In this document: positions 9,455 through 17,548 of the stretch, piece after piece | How the letters are laid out: every line of letters starts with the position of its first letter | Position numbering within the stretch: the stretch's first letter is position 1 | Assembly (NCBI RefSeq): GCF_042676985.1 | Contig: NZ_JBHTIK010000002.1 | Coordinates: 310,001-374,000 of the forward strand | DNA length: 64,000 nt | Direction: 5' to 3' | DNA from: Sphingosinicella xenopeptidilytica | GTDB taxonomy: Bacteria > Pseudomonadota > Alphaproteobacteria > Sphingomonadales > Sphingomonadaceae | Translations under genes and position numbers: made by a program | The notes under the pieces: generated by a model | What the model saw: only the letters and a program-made list of their open reading frames with translations | Told to the model about the DNA's origin: nothing | Databases searched by the model: none

Positions 9455-10234
9455 CTATTTCGCCTTCAGATATTGCGGTTTGATAAGGGCGCGAAGCGCG
9501 TCCGCCATCGGCACATCGATCTCGAAATCGCCCTCAGCGTATGGCCCCGCCACATAGGGGGCGAGCAGCACGCGGAAACCCGAGATGTCCTGCCCCGGCC
9601 ACGACACCACCGCCACCGGCTGCTCGCCGATCGGTGGGCAGTCGTCGAACATACCATTTTCGATCGCGCCGCGCCGCGAAACGCGCTCCGCATCGAGCGC
9701 GGTGCAATAAGCGGGGGTGAGCAGCTTTTCGGCTGCGGGCCAGTCTGTGAAGAGATCGCTGAAGCTCATTTCGCGGCGCTCGGCCTTGTCCCAGTATTTG
9801 ACCGCGAAGCCGTGGTTGGGGTGCGCGCCGCCCGTGTACATCGAGATATCGGCACGAACGTTCAGCAGGGCGGGAGTGTCGGCCGCAACCGTCCAGTCCT
9901 GCACGAAGAAATGGGATATCTTCGGCGCGTCCGCCGGCCGCAGCTTCATGTCCTCCACCGCGCCCGCCTGCATCTCTTCCGCGCTCGCCAGCGCCTGGGC
10001 GCGAAGCGTTTCGAGCAGCGTCGGCGCTTCGGCAAGCTCGGGCGGCGCGCGCCAAAGGAAATCCAGTTCGGCCGTTTCGCGTTTCACGAGGAGGTCGCTC
10101 GCGGGAATCGAAGTATCCGTCCCGAGAGCGGCCGCGTTCGTTTGCGCCGCGGCATCCGCTTTTTCGGCCTTTGGCGCATCGCATCCGGCGAACGCCAAGG
10201 ACACCAGAACAATTGCGGCAGTACGCATGAGCAT
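9455..10234 (-). CDS. Lipoprotein with DUF3298-like domain
   Basis: 259 residues. The N-terminus MLMRTAAIVLVSLAFAGC is a lipoprotein signal with lipobox FAGC, so Cys18 would be lipidated (by Lgt, encoded at 17.5 kb). The core segment ISMYTGGAHPNHGFAVKYWD matches the DUF3298/RsiV-type fold found in periplasmic and anti-sigma proteins, but no sigma factor gene is nearby. Function unknown. I chose the ATG at 10234 because GGAG lies 7 nt before it; a TTG at 10246 also fits the frame but has no such site. The PNPOx-like gene is upstream on the same strand, separated by a hairpin. Confidence 0.75.
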   Translation of the reverse strand: MLMRTAAIVLVSLAFAGCDAPKAEKADAAAQTNAAALGTDTSIPASDLLVKRETAELDFLWRAPPELAEAPTLLETLRAQALASAEEMQAGAVEDMKLRPADAPKISHFFVQDWTVAADTPALLNVRADISMYTGGAHPNHGFAVKYWDKAERREMSFSDLFTDWPAAEKLLTPAYCTALDAERVSRRGAIENGMFDDCPPIGEQPVAVVSWPGQDISGFRVLLAPYVAGPYAEGDFEIDVPMADALRALIKPQYLKAK

Positions 10235-10253
10235 CGCATTCTCCAAGCGGATC

Positions 10254-10298
10254 GAACGGCAATTTACAGGCCGGATGCTCAGGCGACAATTGCCGTTC
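10254..10298. terminator. Perfect inverted repeat after the PNPOx-like gene
   Basis: GAACGGCAATT (10254-10264) and AATTGCCGTTC (10288-10298) are perfect 11-bp arms with a 23-nt loop. The repeat directly abuts the stop codon of the minus-strand gene at 10299 and ends 20 bp before the next gene. It could terminate or attenuate transcription, or protect mRNA ends; no T-run follows. Confidence 0.5.
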
Positions 10299-10784
10299 CT
10301 AATTCAGGTTAACTTCGGCAACCTTGTCTTTATAGTCCTCTTTCGGGTCGATCCCGAACAACAGCTTTACGCTGGCGAACAGGCTGTTCTCGTTAAGCCA
10401 GATCTCCGCGTAATCCGTATCCAGCCGAAGCAAGGCAAGTTTCGGATCGGTCTTTCCACCTTCGTACCAAGCGGCGATGAAGGGGTTCCAAAGCCGCTCG
10501 ATCACGGATTTATCATTGTCCAGCCAAAGCGTGCCGTGAACGGTCGCAAACAGATCATGGCCCTTTGCTGCGAATGAGGCGATCGCACGATGTCCGGTAT
10601 CGAGTGCCCGAGCCAGCGCATTGTCGCGCGCTGTGAAAAACCAGATCGGGTTTCGTTCGTCCTCAACCAGCGCGGTCATCGGACGCGTATGGCCGTCCTC
10701 CACCCCATTCAGGCCGATCATCATCGTGCGGTCTGATTTCAGGGCCTTCCAGAATTTGGCTTCCATTTCGGCTTCGTTTGCCAT
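10299..10784 (-). CDS. Pyridoxamine 5'-phosphate oxidase-related protein (general stress protein 26-like)
   Basis: 161 residues with a split-barrel flavin-binding fold: the pattern MTALVEDERNPIWFFTARDN followed by HDLFATVHGTLWL and an ending with DYAEIWLNENSL is typical of the Pyrid_ox_like / GSP26 group. Family members bind FMN, FAD or F420; the physiological reaction is mostly unknown, with links to stress. The start at 10784 (MANEAEMEAKFW) has GGGAGA 8 nt upstream, whereas the ATG at 10802 lacks one. Single gene, divergent from the PEP-CTERM gene at 11044. Confidence 0.82.
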   Translation of the reverse strand: MANEAEMEAKFWKALKSDRTMMIGLNGVEDGHTRPMTALVEDERNPIWFFTARDNALARALDTGHRAIASFAAKGHDLFATVHGTLWLDNDKSVIERLWNPFIAAWYEGGKTDPKLALLRLDTDYAEIWLNENSLFASVKLLFGIDPKEDYKDKVAEVNLN

Positions 10785-10988
10785 GTCGTTTCTCCCAGTC
10801 ATGGGTGGCGAACAGGCAGGCTATGGCGCAGTTCCCGTAGAGCGACGCGATCACCGATGAAACGGGCTTCGTACGCGCCATGTGGTGCGCTTCCAGCCGG
10901 CAATCATAGTCAGCGACAAGCTGGCGACTGTCGCCGGCCTTTACACATTGGTGTCAGTGGGTACCAGAAAATGGCTGATAACCGCCAT

Positions 10989-11004
10989 TGGCACATGCGT
11001 TGCT
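10989..11004 (+). promoter_or_regulatory. Sigma-54 (-24/-12) promoter of the first PEP-CTERM gene
   Basis: TGGCAC-ATGCG-TTGCT is an exact match to the RpoN consensus TGGCAC-N5-TTGCW, with GG and GC separated by 10 bp. The predicted start of transcription, about 12 bp after the GC, leaves a leader of roughly 29 nt to the ATG at 11044. Upstream, at 10921-10937, a near-perfect inverted repeat (CTGGCGAC-T-GTCGCCGG) could be an activator site. The other PEP-CTERM gene in this window has the same promoter type. Confidence 0.75.
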
Positions 11005-11043
11005 TGGTTGTGGTTAACAGGAAAAATGCAGTCGGGGGTTTGC

Positions 11044-11841
11044 ATGAAATCAGTTCTGGTTGCCGCTACGGCCTTCACTCTGGCCGCAGCAAGTGCTGCG
11101 CAGGCCGCGCCGATTCAGATTATCACCTTTGGCCAGTTGGTACAGGCGCCGACACCTCCCGGCTCCACGCCGCCGGATTTCGCTGCACCGATCGCCAACT
11201 TCTCCGATTTCGCGGCGTACTGGATCATCGACCCGGATGCCGGCACCAAGATAACGACACCACTGCCGGCGCCTTCGATCGGGGAAACCGTTTCGTTCCG
11301 AGGTTCGCTCATCGAGTTTGGCGCGGTCATCTTCGGTCCCGGCTTTGCGCCTTTGACCATTGGCAACAGCCCGGCGAGCCTGCGGCAGACCTTCCTGCTC
11401 GACAATGCGATCAGCGGGACACGCGCGACGGATCAGTTCAGTGCCGCTGGCGGCGCGTACTTCGATGGTTCCGAGCTGGTGCGCGAGGTCGCGTTCGATC
11501 GTGATCTGGGTGAGAATGTTTTCATTTCGCTGTTTCAGCTGAGTTTTCTCGAAGGGGTGCTCTTGCCGGCCCTGCCCCTTCTTCTTGATGGGGATGATTT
11601 TCCTGATCTCGGCAGGCTCATCGAAACCTCGCCCTCGAAACTTGTGACGCTGCGGTTCACGCATGGCGCGCCGACCAGCGCTGCTGAAATGCGGGCACTT
11701 CCGCAAATGTCGTTCAACGGCATCAATCTCAATTTCAATTACATCTATCTCGATGATGTGGAGACGCCGGAACCGGCGGTGCTCGGCCTCTTCGGTCTGG
11801 GTCTCGCTGCTCTCGCGCTGCGTCGCCGCCGCGCAGCCTGA
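11044..11841 (+). CDS. PEP-CTERM sorting domain protein
   Basis: 265-residue exported protein. The signal peptide spans about residues 1-23 (MKSVLVAATAFTLAAASAAQA). The C-terminus is a PEP-CTERM tripartite sorting signal: PEP starting at residue 242, a transmembrane stretch, then an arginine cluster (RRRRAA). Such proteins are processed by an exosortase and linked to exopolysaccharide and extracellular matrix; no exosortase gene is in the window. The middle region has no domain I recognise. The start is the ATG at 11044, preceded by GGGGG. It lies 40 bp downstream of a sigma-54 promoter and its stop codon directly abuts the stop of the convergent atm1 gene. Confidence 0.88.
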   Translation: MKSVLVAATAFTLAAASAAQAAPIQIITFGQLVQAPTPPGSTPPDFAAPIANFSDFAAYWIIDPDAGTKITTPLPAPSIGETVSFRGSLIEFGAVIFGPGFAPLTIGNSPASLRQTFLLDNAISGTRATDQFSAAGGAYFDGSELVREVAFDRDLGENVFISLFQLSFLEGVLLPALPLLLDGDDFPDLGRLIETSPSKLVTLRFTHGAPTSAAEMRALPQMSFNGINLNFNYIYLDDVETPEPAVLGLFGLGLAALALRRRRAA

Positions 11842-13635
11842 CTATTCGGCGGCTCTGGCCTCGGTCGGAGCCGCATCCTCCGCCTGCTGGCGGGTCCACA
11901 TCTCAGCGTAGAGGCCATCCTTGGCGAGCAGATCGTCGTGGCGGCCGCGTTCGGCGATGCGGCCCTTGTCCATCACGAGGATCTCGTCGGCATCGACGAT
12001 GGTGGAGAGACGGTGCGCGATGACGAGGGTCGTGCGCCGGGCCGAAACGTCAGAGAGCGCATCCTGAATTGCGGCCTCGGTGCGGCTGTCGAGCGCGCTC
12101 GTCGCCTCGTCGAGGATCAGGATGGGTGGATCTTTGAGGATCGTGCGCGCGATGGCGACGCGCTGCTTCTCGCCGCCTGAGAGCTTGAGGCCGCGCTCGC
12201 CGACGACCGTGTCGTAGCCCTGCGGCAGCGAGACGATGAAGTCGTGGATCTGCGCCTGCCGCGCGGCGGCTTCGATCTCCGCCTGCATGGCGCCCGCGCG
12301 GCCGTAGCCGATGTTATAGCCGATCGTGTCGTTGAACAGCACCGTGTCCTGCGGGACGATGCCGATCGCGGCACGGACGCTCGCCTGCGTCACCGCGCGG
12401 ATATCCTGCCCGTCGATCGTCACGCGCCCGGCCTGGATGTCGTAGAAGCGATAGAGGATGCGGGAGAGTGTCGACTTGCCCGCGCCGGATTCGCCGACGA
12501 CAGCAACCGTGTCCCCGGCCGGAATCGCAAAGCTGACGCCGTGCAGGATCTGCCGTTCGGGATCGTAGCCGAAATCGACAGTCTCGAAGCGCACTTCGCC
12601 CGCCACAACGGAAAGCGGCGGGGCGCCCGGTTTGTCGGCAATCTCGGCCTCGGTATCGAGCAGGCCGAACATGGCTTCCATGTCGATGAGGCCCTGCTTG
12701 ATCTCGCGGTACACCCAGCCGAGCATATCGAGCGGGCGGAACAGCTGCATGAGCAGCGTGTTGACGAGCACCACGTCGCCCACAGTGAACCGGCCCTGGT
12801 TCCAGCCCCACACCGTATAGGCCATCGCGCCGGCCATCATGATATTGGTGATCAGCGACTGGCCGATGTTGAGCGCGGCGAGTGAGTTCTCGCTCTTGAT
12901 CGCGGCGTTCGCATAGGCGGTGAGGGACTGGCGGTAGCGGTCCCGCTCCAGCGTTTCCGCGCTGTAGTATTTCACCGTTTCGTAGTTGAGGAGCGAGTCC
13001 ACCGCGCGCTGCGTTGTGCGGTTGTCGGTATCCACCATGCGGCGGCGAAGTTCGCTCCGCCATTCCGTCACGCGCCGCGTGAACCAGATGTAAAGCGCGA
13101 CGATCACGAGCGTCGCCGCGACGATCTCGAAGCCCATCTTGATCTGGAAGATCACGCAGACGGCGATGAGTTCTATGATTGTCGGCGCGATGTTGAACGC
13201 GAGGAAGTAGAGCATCGTGTCGACGCTCTTGGTGCCGCGCTCGATGATGCGCGTGAGTGCGCCGGTGCGGCGTTCGAGGTGGAAGCGCAGGCTGAGTTCG
13301 TGGATGCGCGCGAAGACCTCGGACGCGAGATCGGCGCCGGCGACTTGGCCTACGCGTTCGAAAATGACGTTGCGCACATTGTCGAACAGCACGCCGCCGA
13401 ACCGTGCCGCCGCATAGGCGAACACGAGCCCGACGCCGAGCAGGAAGCCCTCGTTCGTGGGCGTCGCCATCGAATCGATCACGCCCTTGTAGGCGAACGG
13501 CATGATCAGCATCGTCGCCTTGGCGATGAGCACGAGGATGAGCGCGGCGACGACGCGCACCTTGAGGCCCGGCTTGTCGGCGGGCCAGAGGTAAGGGAGG
13601 AAGCGGCGCAGCGGATGCTGCTTGGAGACGGTCAT
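11842..13635 (-). CDS. Atm1-type ABC exporter (fused permease and ATPase)
   Basis: 597-residue half transporter that would act as a homodimer in the inner membrane. The N-terminal transmembrane region covers about 1-330, with the Atm1/HMT1-like sequence PYLWPADKPGLKVRVV near the start. The ATPase has Walker A GESGAGKST with Lys387, signature LSGGEKQRVAIARTIL and Walker B ILILDEATSALD. Bacterial Atm1-like exporters move glutathione-metal complexes and are tied to heavy-metal tolerance; the yeast homologue supports cytosolic Fe-S assembly. Likely the last gene of prs-tag-atm1, 18 bp after tag. Confidence 0.9.
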   Translation of the reverse strand: MTVSKQHPLRRFLPYLWPADKPGLKVRVVAALILVLIAKATMLIMPFAYKGVIDSMATPTNEGFLLGVGLVFAYAAARFGGVLFDNVRNVIFERVGQVAGADLASEVFARIHELSLRFHLERRTGALTRIIERGTKSVDTMLYFLAFNIAPTIIELIAVCVIFQIKMGFEIVAATLVIVALYIWFTRRVTEWRSELRRRMVDTDNRTTQRAVDSLLNYETVKYYSAETLERDRYRQSLTAYANAAIKSENSLAALNIGQSLITNIMMAGAMAYTVWGWNQGRFTVGDVVLVNTLLMQLFRPLDMLGWVYREIKQGLIDMEAMFGLLDTEAEIADKPGAPPLSVVAGEVRFETVDFGYDPERQILHGVSFAIPAGDTVAVVGESGAGKSTLSRILYRFYDIQAGRVTIDGQDIRAVTQASVRAAIGIVPQDTVLFNDTIGYNIGYGRAGAMQAEIEAAARQAQIHDFIVSLPQGYDTVVGERGLKLSGGEKQRVAIARTILKDPPILILDEATSALDSRTEAAIQDALSDVSARRTTLVIAHRLSTIVDADEILVMDKGRIAERGRHDDLLAKDGLYAEMWTRQQAEDAAPTEARAAE

Positions 13636-13653
13636 GCCCTTACAGATAGGCGC

Positions 13654-14220
13654 TCAGGCCGGCGCCTTCCAGCAGGTGCTCACGTGATCGTCCACAAGGC
13701 CGACCGCCTGCATGTAGGCGTAGATGATCGTCGAGCCGACGAAGTTCATGCCCGCCTTCTTCAGCGCCTTTGAAATGGCGTCGCTGAGCGGGGTGGAAGC
13801 GGAGACGTCCTTGAAGCTTTTGGGGCGGTTCACGAGGGGTTTTCCGTCCACGAAGGCCCAGAGCCACGCATCGAAGCTGCCGTGCTGGCGCTGCATCTCG
13901 AGGAACACGGCGGCGTTGCGGCGCGCGGACCAGACCTTCAGGCGATTGCGGACGATGTTCCCCGTGGCGAGCACCGCTTCAAGCTCGGCGTCGGTCATTG
14001 CGGCGACGCGGGCGGGATCGAAATCGTGGAAAGCGGCGCGGTAGCCTTCGCGCTTTTTCAGTACGGTTTCCCAACTGAGCCCGGCCTGCGCGCCTTCGAG
14101 GATCAGCATCTCGAACAGCGTGCGGTCGTTGTGGACGGGAACGCCCCACTCGTCGTCGTGGTAATGCGCGTAGAAGTCCTTGCCCGGACTGTTGCCGAAA
14201 CAGCGGGGCCGCGCGTCCAT
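13654..14220 (-). CDS. tag: DNA-3-methyladenine glycosylase I
   Basis: 188 residues. Removes 3-methyladenine from alkylated DNA to start base excision repair. The zinc-binding pattern is present: a Cys at residue 7 (RCFGN), the YHDDEWGVP block, and the C-terminal DDHVSTC with His-x3-Cys. Also conserved are EGAQAGLSWETVLKKREGYR and GNIVRNRLK. The start ATG at 14220 is one base after the prs stop codon, so the gene depends on prs transcription and probably on translational coupling. Confidence 0.95.
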   Translation of the reverse strand: MDARPRCFGNSPGKDFYAHYHDDEWGVPVHNDRTLFEMLILEGAQAGLSWETVLKKREGYRAAFHDFDPARVAAMTDAELEAVLATGNIVRNRLKVWSARRNAAVFLEMQRQHGSFDAWLWAFVDGKPLVNRPKSFKDVSASTPLSDAISKALKKAGMNFVGSTIIYAYMQAVGLVDDHVSTCWKAPA

Positions 14221-14221
14221 C

Positions 14222-15154
14222 CTAGTCGAACAGGCTGGAGACGGACGATTCGTCGGCGATGCGGCGGACGGCCTCGCCGAGCAGCGGGGCGATCGTCAGC
14301 TGACGCAGCTTCTTCGCGTTCGCGATTTCGGGGCGCGAGATCGAGTCGGTGATGACGAGCTCCATCAGCTCCGACCCCTCGACGCGGGCGACGGCGCCGC
14401 CCGAGAGCACGCCGTGGGTACAATAGGCGACGACGGCCTTCGCGCCCGCGGCGCGGAGTGCGGCGGCAGCGTTGCAGAGCGTGCCTGCCGAATCGACGAT
14501 GTCGTCGACGAGGATGCAGAAGCGGCCCTCGACGTCGCCGATGATGTTCATCACCTCGGATTCGCCGGCGCGTTCGCGGCGCTTGTCGACGATGGCGAGC
14601 GGGGCGTTGTCGAGGCGCTTGGCAAGCGCGCGGGCGCGCACCACGCCGCCGACGTCGGGCGATACGACCATCATGTTCTCCGAGCCGTAACGGGCGAGGA
14701 TGTCATCGCTCATCACGGGGGCGGCGTAGAGGTTGTCGGTCGGGATGTCGAAGAAGCCTTGGATCTGCCCAGCGTGCAGATCGACCGAAAGCACGCGGTT
14801 GGCGCCCGCGACAGTGATGAGGTTGGCGACGAGTTTCGCCGAGATGGGCGTCCGCGGACCGGGCTTCCGGTCCTGCCGCGCATAGCCGAAGTAGGGGACG
14901 ACGGCGGTGATGCGCTTCGCGCTCGCGCGCTTCAGCGCGTCGATGCAGATCAGGAGCTCCATCAGGTTGTCGTTCGCCGGGAAGGCGGTCGACTGGACCA
15001 CGAACACGTCTTCGCCGCGTACGTTCTCGTGGATCTCCACGAACACCTCTTCGTCCGCGAAGCGGCGAACGCTCGCCTGCGTCAGCGGCATGTCGAGGTA
15101 ACGGGCGATATCGCCCGCGAGCTGAAGGTTGCTGTTGCCCGCAAGCAGCTTCAT
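14222..15154 (-). CDS. prs: Ribose-phosphate pyrophosphokinase
   Basis: 310 residues, cytosolic enzyme that makes PRPP from ribose 5-phosphate and ATP for purine, pyrimidine, histidine, tryptophan and NAD synthesis. The N-terminus MKLLAGNSNLQLA, the flexible-loop region YARQDRKPGPRTPISAK, the metal-binding VDLHAGQIQGFF and the PRPP loop ILVDDIVDSAGTL are all present. The start is the ATG at 15154, although the frame is open upstream. First gene of a prs-tag-atm1 string; separated by about 100 bp from pgeF upstream on the same strand. Confidence 0.97.
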   Translation of the reverse strand: MKLLAGNSNLQLAGDIARYLDMPLTQASVRRFADEEVFVEIHENVRGEDVFVVQSTAFPANDNLMELLICIDALKRASAKRITAVVPYFGYARQDRKPGPRTPISAKLVANLITVAGANRVLSVDLHAGQIQGFFDIPTDNLYAAPVMSDDILARYGSENMMVVSPDVGGVVRARALAKRLDNAPLAIVDKRRERAGESEVMNIIGDVEGRFCILVDDIVDSAGTLCNAAAALRAAGAKAVVAYCTHGVLSGGAVARVEGSELMELVITDSISRPEIANAKKLRQLTIAPLLGEAVRRIADESSVSSLFD

Positions 15155-15203
15155 GGCGCGCGAATCCCTGTTTTGTGGCGGTGACGAGTCGGTCGGTTCA
15201 CTA

Positions 15204-15218
15204 GCCGCCGCAGGCGGC
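15204..15218 (-). terminator. Small GC hairpin between pgeF and prs
   Basis: GCCGCC-GCA-GGCGGC forms a 6-bp stem in the 101-bp spacer downstream of pgeF. It is short and without a T-run, so it is at best a weak terminator. Confidence 0.3.
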
Positions 15219-15255
15219 GCGGGCAACGCCTATGACATCTGTGTTGCAGGCGGGG

Positions 15256-16020
15256 TCAGGCGGGAAGCCCGATCAGCGCGATCTGCCGGCCGTAATCGGC
15301 CTCACCCCGATGCGTCGCGCGGCGGAAGCTGAAGTAGGCCTCCGGGTTTGCGTAGGTGTCCTCGCCAAGCAGTTCGACGCGCCCGATGCCCGCCGCCGCG
15401 AGCCGTGCGCCCACATAGGCTTCGAGGTCGAACTGGTGGTGCCCGGCGCGTCCACCAAGGAAGAAGCGCTCGTTTTCCGGATCCGCCTCGCAGAAGCGGC
15501 GGAAGAAGCCCTCGTCGACCTCGTAGGAGGCGCGTGCGATGCAGGGGCCGACGGCCGCCGCGATGCGCTCCCGGTGCGCGCCGAGCTTTTCCATTGCCGC
15601 GACGACACTGTCGGTAACGCCGCCGAGCGCACCCTTCCACCCGGCATGGGCGGCGCCGACGACGCCCGCCTCACGGTCGGCAAGCAACACGGGCGCGCAG
15701 TCGGCCGTCAGCACGCCAAGCAGCAGGCCCGGCTTTGCCGTTGCGAGCGCATCGGCGTGCGGGCGAGCATCGTCTGGATACGGCGCGGTCACGGTGATGG
15801 TGTCGGGGCTGTGCACCTGATGCAGCGTCACGAGCTTTGCGCCTGGCAGCACGGCTTCCACGGCACGCCGACGATTCTCTGCGATGGCGGCGCGGTCGTC
15901 CTGCGAGCCGAGCCCGACGTTGAGCCCGGCGACGACGCCTTGGGAAACGCCGCCCCGACGCCCAAGGAAGCCGTGGGGGAGGCCGTCCAGCGCTGCGGTG
16001 TGAAGGACGGTAACATTCAT
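15256..16020 (-). CDS. pgeF: Laccase-domain / purine nucleoside phosphorylase-like protein (PgeF/YfiH family)
   Basis: 254 residues of the YfiH/PgeF family, once called polyphenol oxidase or laccase domain. The pattern LVTLHQVHS, LTADCAPVLLAD and VGAAHAGWKGALGG carries the conserved His/Cys metal site, followed by AAVGPCIARASYEV. Members are linked to peptidoglycan editing (clearing L-Ser incorporation) and to purine nucleoside phosphorolysis in vitro. The ATG at 16020 overlaps the stop of the GNAT gene (ATGA). Last gene of the lgt-midA-GNAT-pgeF string, next to cell-envelope functions, which fits the editing role. Confidence 0.92.
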   Translation of the reverse strand: MNVTVLHTAALDGLPHGFLGRRGGVSQGVVAGLNVGLGSQDDRAAIAENRRRAVEAVLPGAKLVTLHQVHSPDTITVTAPYPDDARPHADALATAKPGLLLGVLTADCAPVLLADREAGVVGAAHAGWKGALGGVTDSVVAAMEKLGAHRERIAAAVGPCIARASYEVDEGFFRRFCEADPENERFFLGGRAGHHQFDLEAYVGARLAAAGIGRVELLGEDTYANPEAYFSFRRATHRGEADYGRQIALIGLPA

Positions 16021-16541
16021 GAACGCAACACCTTGCGATAGATGAAATCGTGATCGGCCTGCTCGCCCACCATGAAACGGTAGTCTCCGACCTTCTCGAA
16101 GCCGTAGTTCTCGTAGACCTTCTGCGCCCGGTAGTTCTCGGACCATACGGTGAGGTACATGTCCTGCCAGCCGCCCGCATTCGCCCATTCGAGCGCCCAG
16201 GCCATCATGGGCTGCGCGATGCCGCGCCCGTGCCACGCCTTCAGGATGTACAGCTGGCGAAGCTCGCACTTGCTGCGCCCGTCGTCCTCCACGGGAAGGT
16301 AGGGCGGTCCGAGCTTGCAATATGCGACCATCTGCCCGTCGGTCTCGGCGATGCGAAAGGCGTAAGCCGGGTCCGCAAACTCCACCGGCATCCCATCGGG
16401 GCCGAATACGGTTACGAGGAAGTGGTCGAGATCGTGCTTCGCGTAAAGGTGCCCGAACGTCTCGATGAACGTCTGGCGGCCGAGTTCGCAGAGCGCGGGC
16501 AGATCGGCGGGTGTCGGCGTGCGGAAAACGATGTCGCTCAT
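16017..16541 (-). CDS. GNAT family N-acetyltransferase
   Basis: 174 residues with the GNAT acetyl-CoA fold: the LRQLYILKAWHGRGIAQPMM segment is the conserved motif A with the pyrophosphate-binding loop (HGRGIA), followed by YLTVWSENYRAQKVYENYGF as motif B. Acceptor substrate unknown. The start ATG at 16541 overlaps the midA stop (ATGA) and its own stop overlaps pgeF (ATGA), so it is embedded in a tightly coupled operon. Its presence between midA and pgeF may be incidental. Confidence 0.9.
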   Translation of the reverse strand: MSDIVFRTPTPADLPALCELGRQTFIETFGHLYAKHDLDHFLVTVFGPDGMPVEFADPAYAFRIAETDGQMVAYCKLGPPYLPVEDDGRSKCELRQLYILKAWHGRGIAQPMMAWALEWANAGGWQDMYLTVWSENYRAQKVYENYGFEKVGDYRFMVGEQADHDFIYRKVLRS

Positions 16542-17548
16542 GCGCCGAAGCCCGCCGGTTCGGGCCAATCCGTGTGTGTGAATGCAAGCACCTTGAACAG
16601 GCTCCCCATGGCCTGCGGCAGGGTAAGCCGCCGTATCGCGCCCGCTATAGCATGGCGGGCTTCCGGGTCGAGGCCGCGCGAAAGACGCTCGACGCGGGCT
16701 TCGATGCCGAGCGCGAGCAGGAACGGGCCCTGTAGTGCCAGCGGCGAAACCTGCGCGCCTGCCGCACGCGCCGCCTCGGCAAGCGCGGCGAAGTCCACGT
16801 GTGCAGTGAGATCGTGCTCGCCCGGTGCCGCGAGCGGATCGGCGGCGGCATGGGCTGCGAGTGCCTGCAGGGAATCGCCCTCGGCGGGACCTTCGTAGCC
16901 GTAGTCGATGAGGAGTGCCGCGCCGCCGTCCGCCGCGATCCGGAAAGCGAGGGCGCCTGCGTATTCGGTGCGCGCGGGCGCCGTTTCACGGATCTCATCG
17001 CCTTCGGGGGTGAAGACGAAGGCATCCGTCGAAACGCCGATGCGCCGCTGCTGCCAGACGCCATCCACGCGTACCTCCTGCCGGATGGGAAGGGCATCGA
17101 AGAATTCATTGGCGACGACGAGCAGCGGTGCGCCTTGCGGCACCTCTGCCAGATCATCGTGCCATGCGGCTGCCGGTACACGTTCAGCCTGCGCCGCGCG
17201 CAGGGCGGGGCTCGTTTCCACGAAATGCACGCGGATCGCTTCGGCGAAGGCTGGCAGCGCGCGCGCGGCGCGCAGCAGGTCTGCCATCAGCGTGCCCCGT
17301 CCCGGGCCGAGTTCGACGAGGTTCACGCGGGCGGGCCGTCCGGCGCGGTCCCACAGGTCCGCCATCCACAGGCCGATGATCTCGCCGAACATCTGGCTGA
17401 TTTCCGGCGCGGTCGTGAAATCGCCGCCGCGCCCGAACGGATCGCGTCCCGCGTAGTAGGCCGCGACGCATTCCGCCATGTAGCGGTCCACGCCGATCGG
17501 GCCGCGCTCTGCAATCTCCGCGGCGAGCCTGCGCCCGAGCGGCGTCAT
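16538..17548 (-). CDS. SAM-dependent methyltransferase, MidA/NDUFAF7 family
   Basis: 336 residues. The N-terminus MTPLGRRLAAEIAERGPIGV and the segment GDFTTAPEISQMFGEIIGLW are hallmarks of the family, and VNLVELGPGRGTLMADLLRA is the SAM-binding motif I. VVANEFFDALPIRQ and the C-terminal ITLPQAMGSLFKVLA-like block are also present. The human homologue NDUFAF7 dimethylates an arginine in complex I; the bacterial target is not known. The start at 17548 overlaps the lgt stop (ATGA); a longer upstream frame overlaps lgt and is not used. Confidence 0.92.
   Translation of the reverse strand: MTPLGRRLAAEIAERGPIGVDRYMAECVAAYYAGRDPFGRGGDFTTAPEISQMFGEIIGLWMADLWDRAGRPARVNLVELGPGRGTLMADLLRAARALPAFAEAIRVHFVETSPALRAAQAERVPAAAWHDDLAEVPQGAPLLVVANEFFDALPIRQEVRVDGVWQQRRIGVSTDAFVFTPEGDEIRETAPARTEYAGALAFRIAADGGAALLIDYGYEGPAEGDSLQALAAHAAADPLAAPGEHDLTAHVDFAALAEAARAAGAQVSPLALQGPFLLALGIEARVERLSRGLDPEARHAIAGAIRRLTLPQAMGSLFKVLAFTHTDWPEPAGFGA

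Noticed and set aside
10235..10246. TTG start for the lipoprotein gene
   Set aside because: The ATG at 10234 has GGAG at 7 nt and starts the signal peptide directly; the TTG has no ribosome-binding site.
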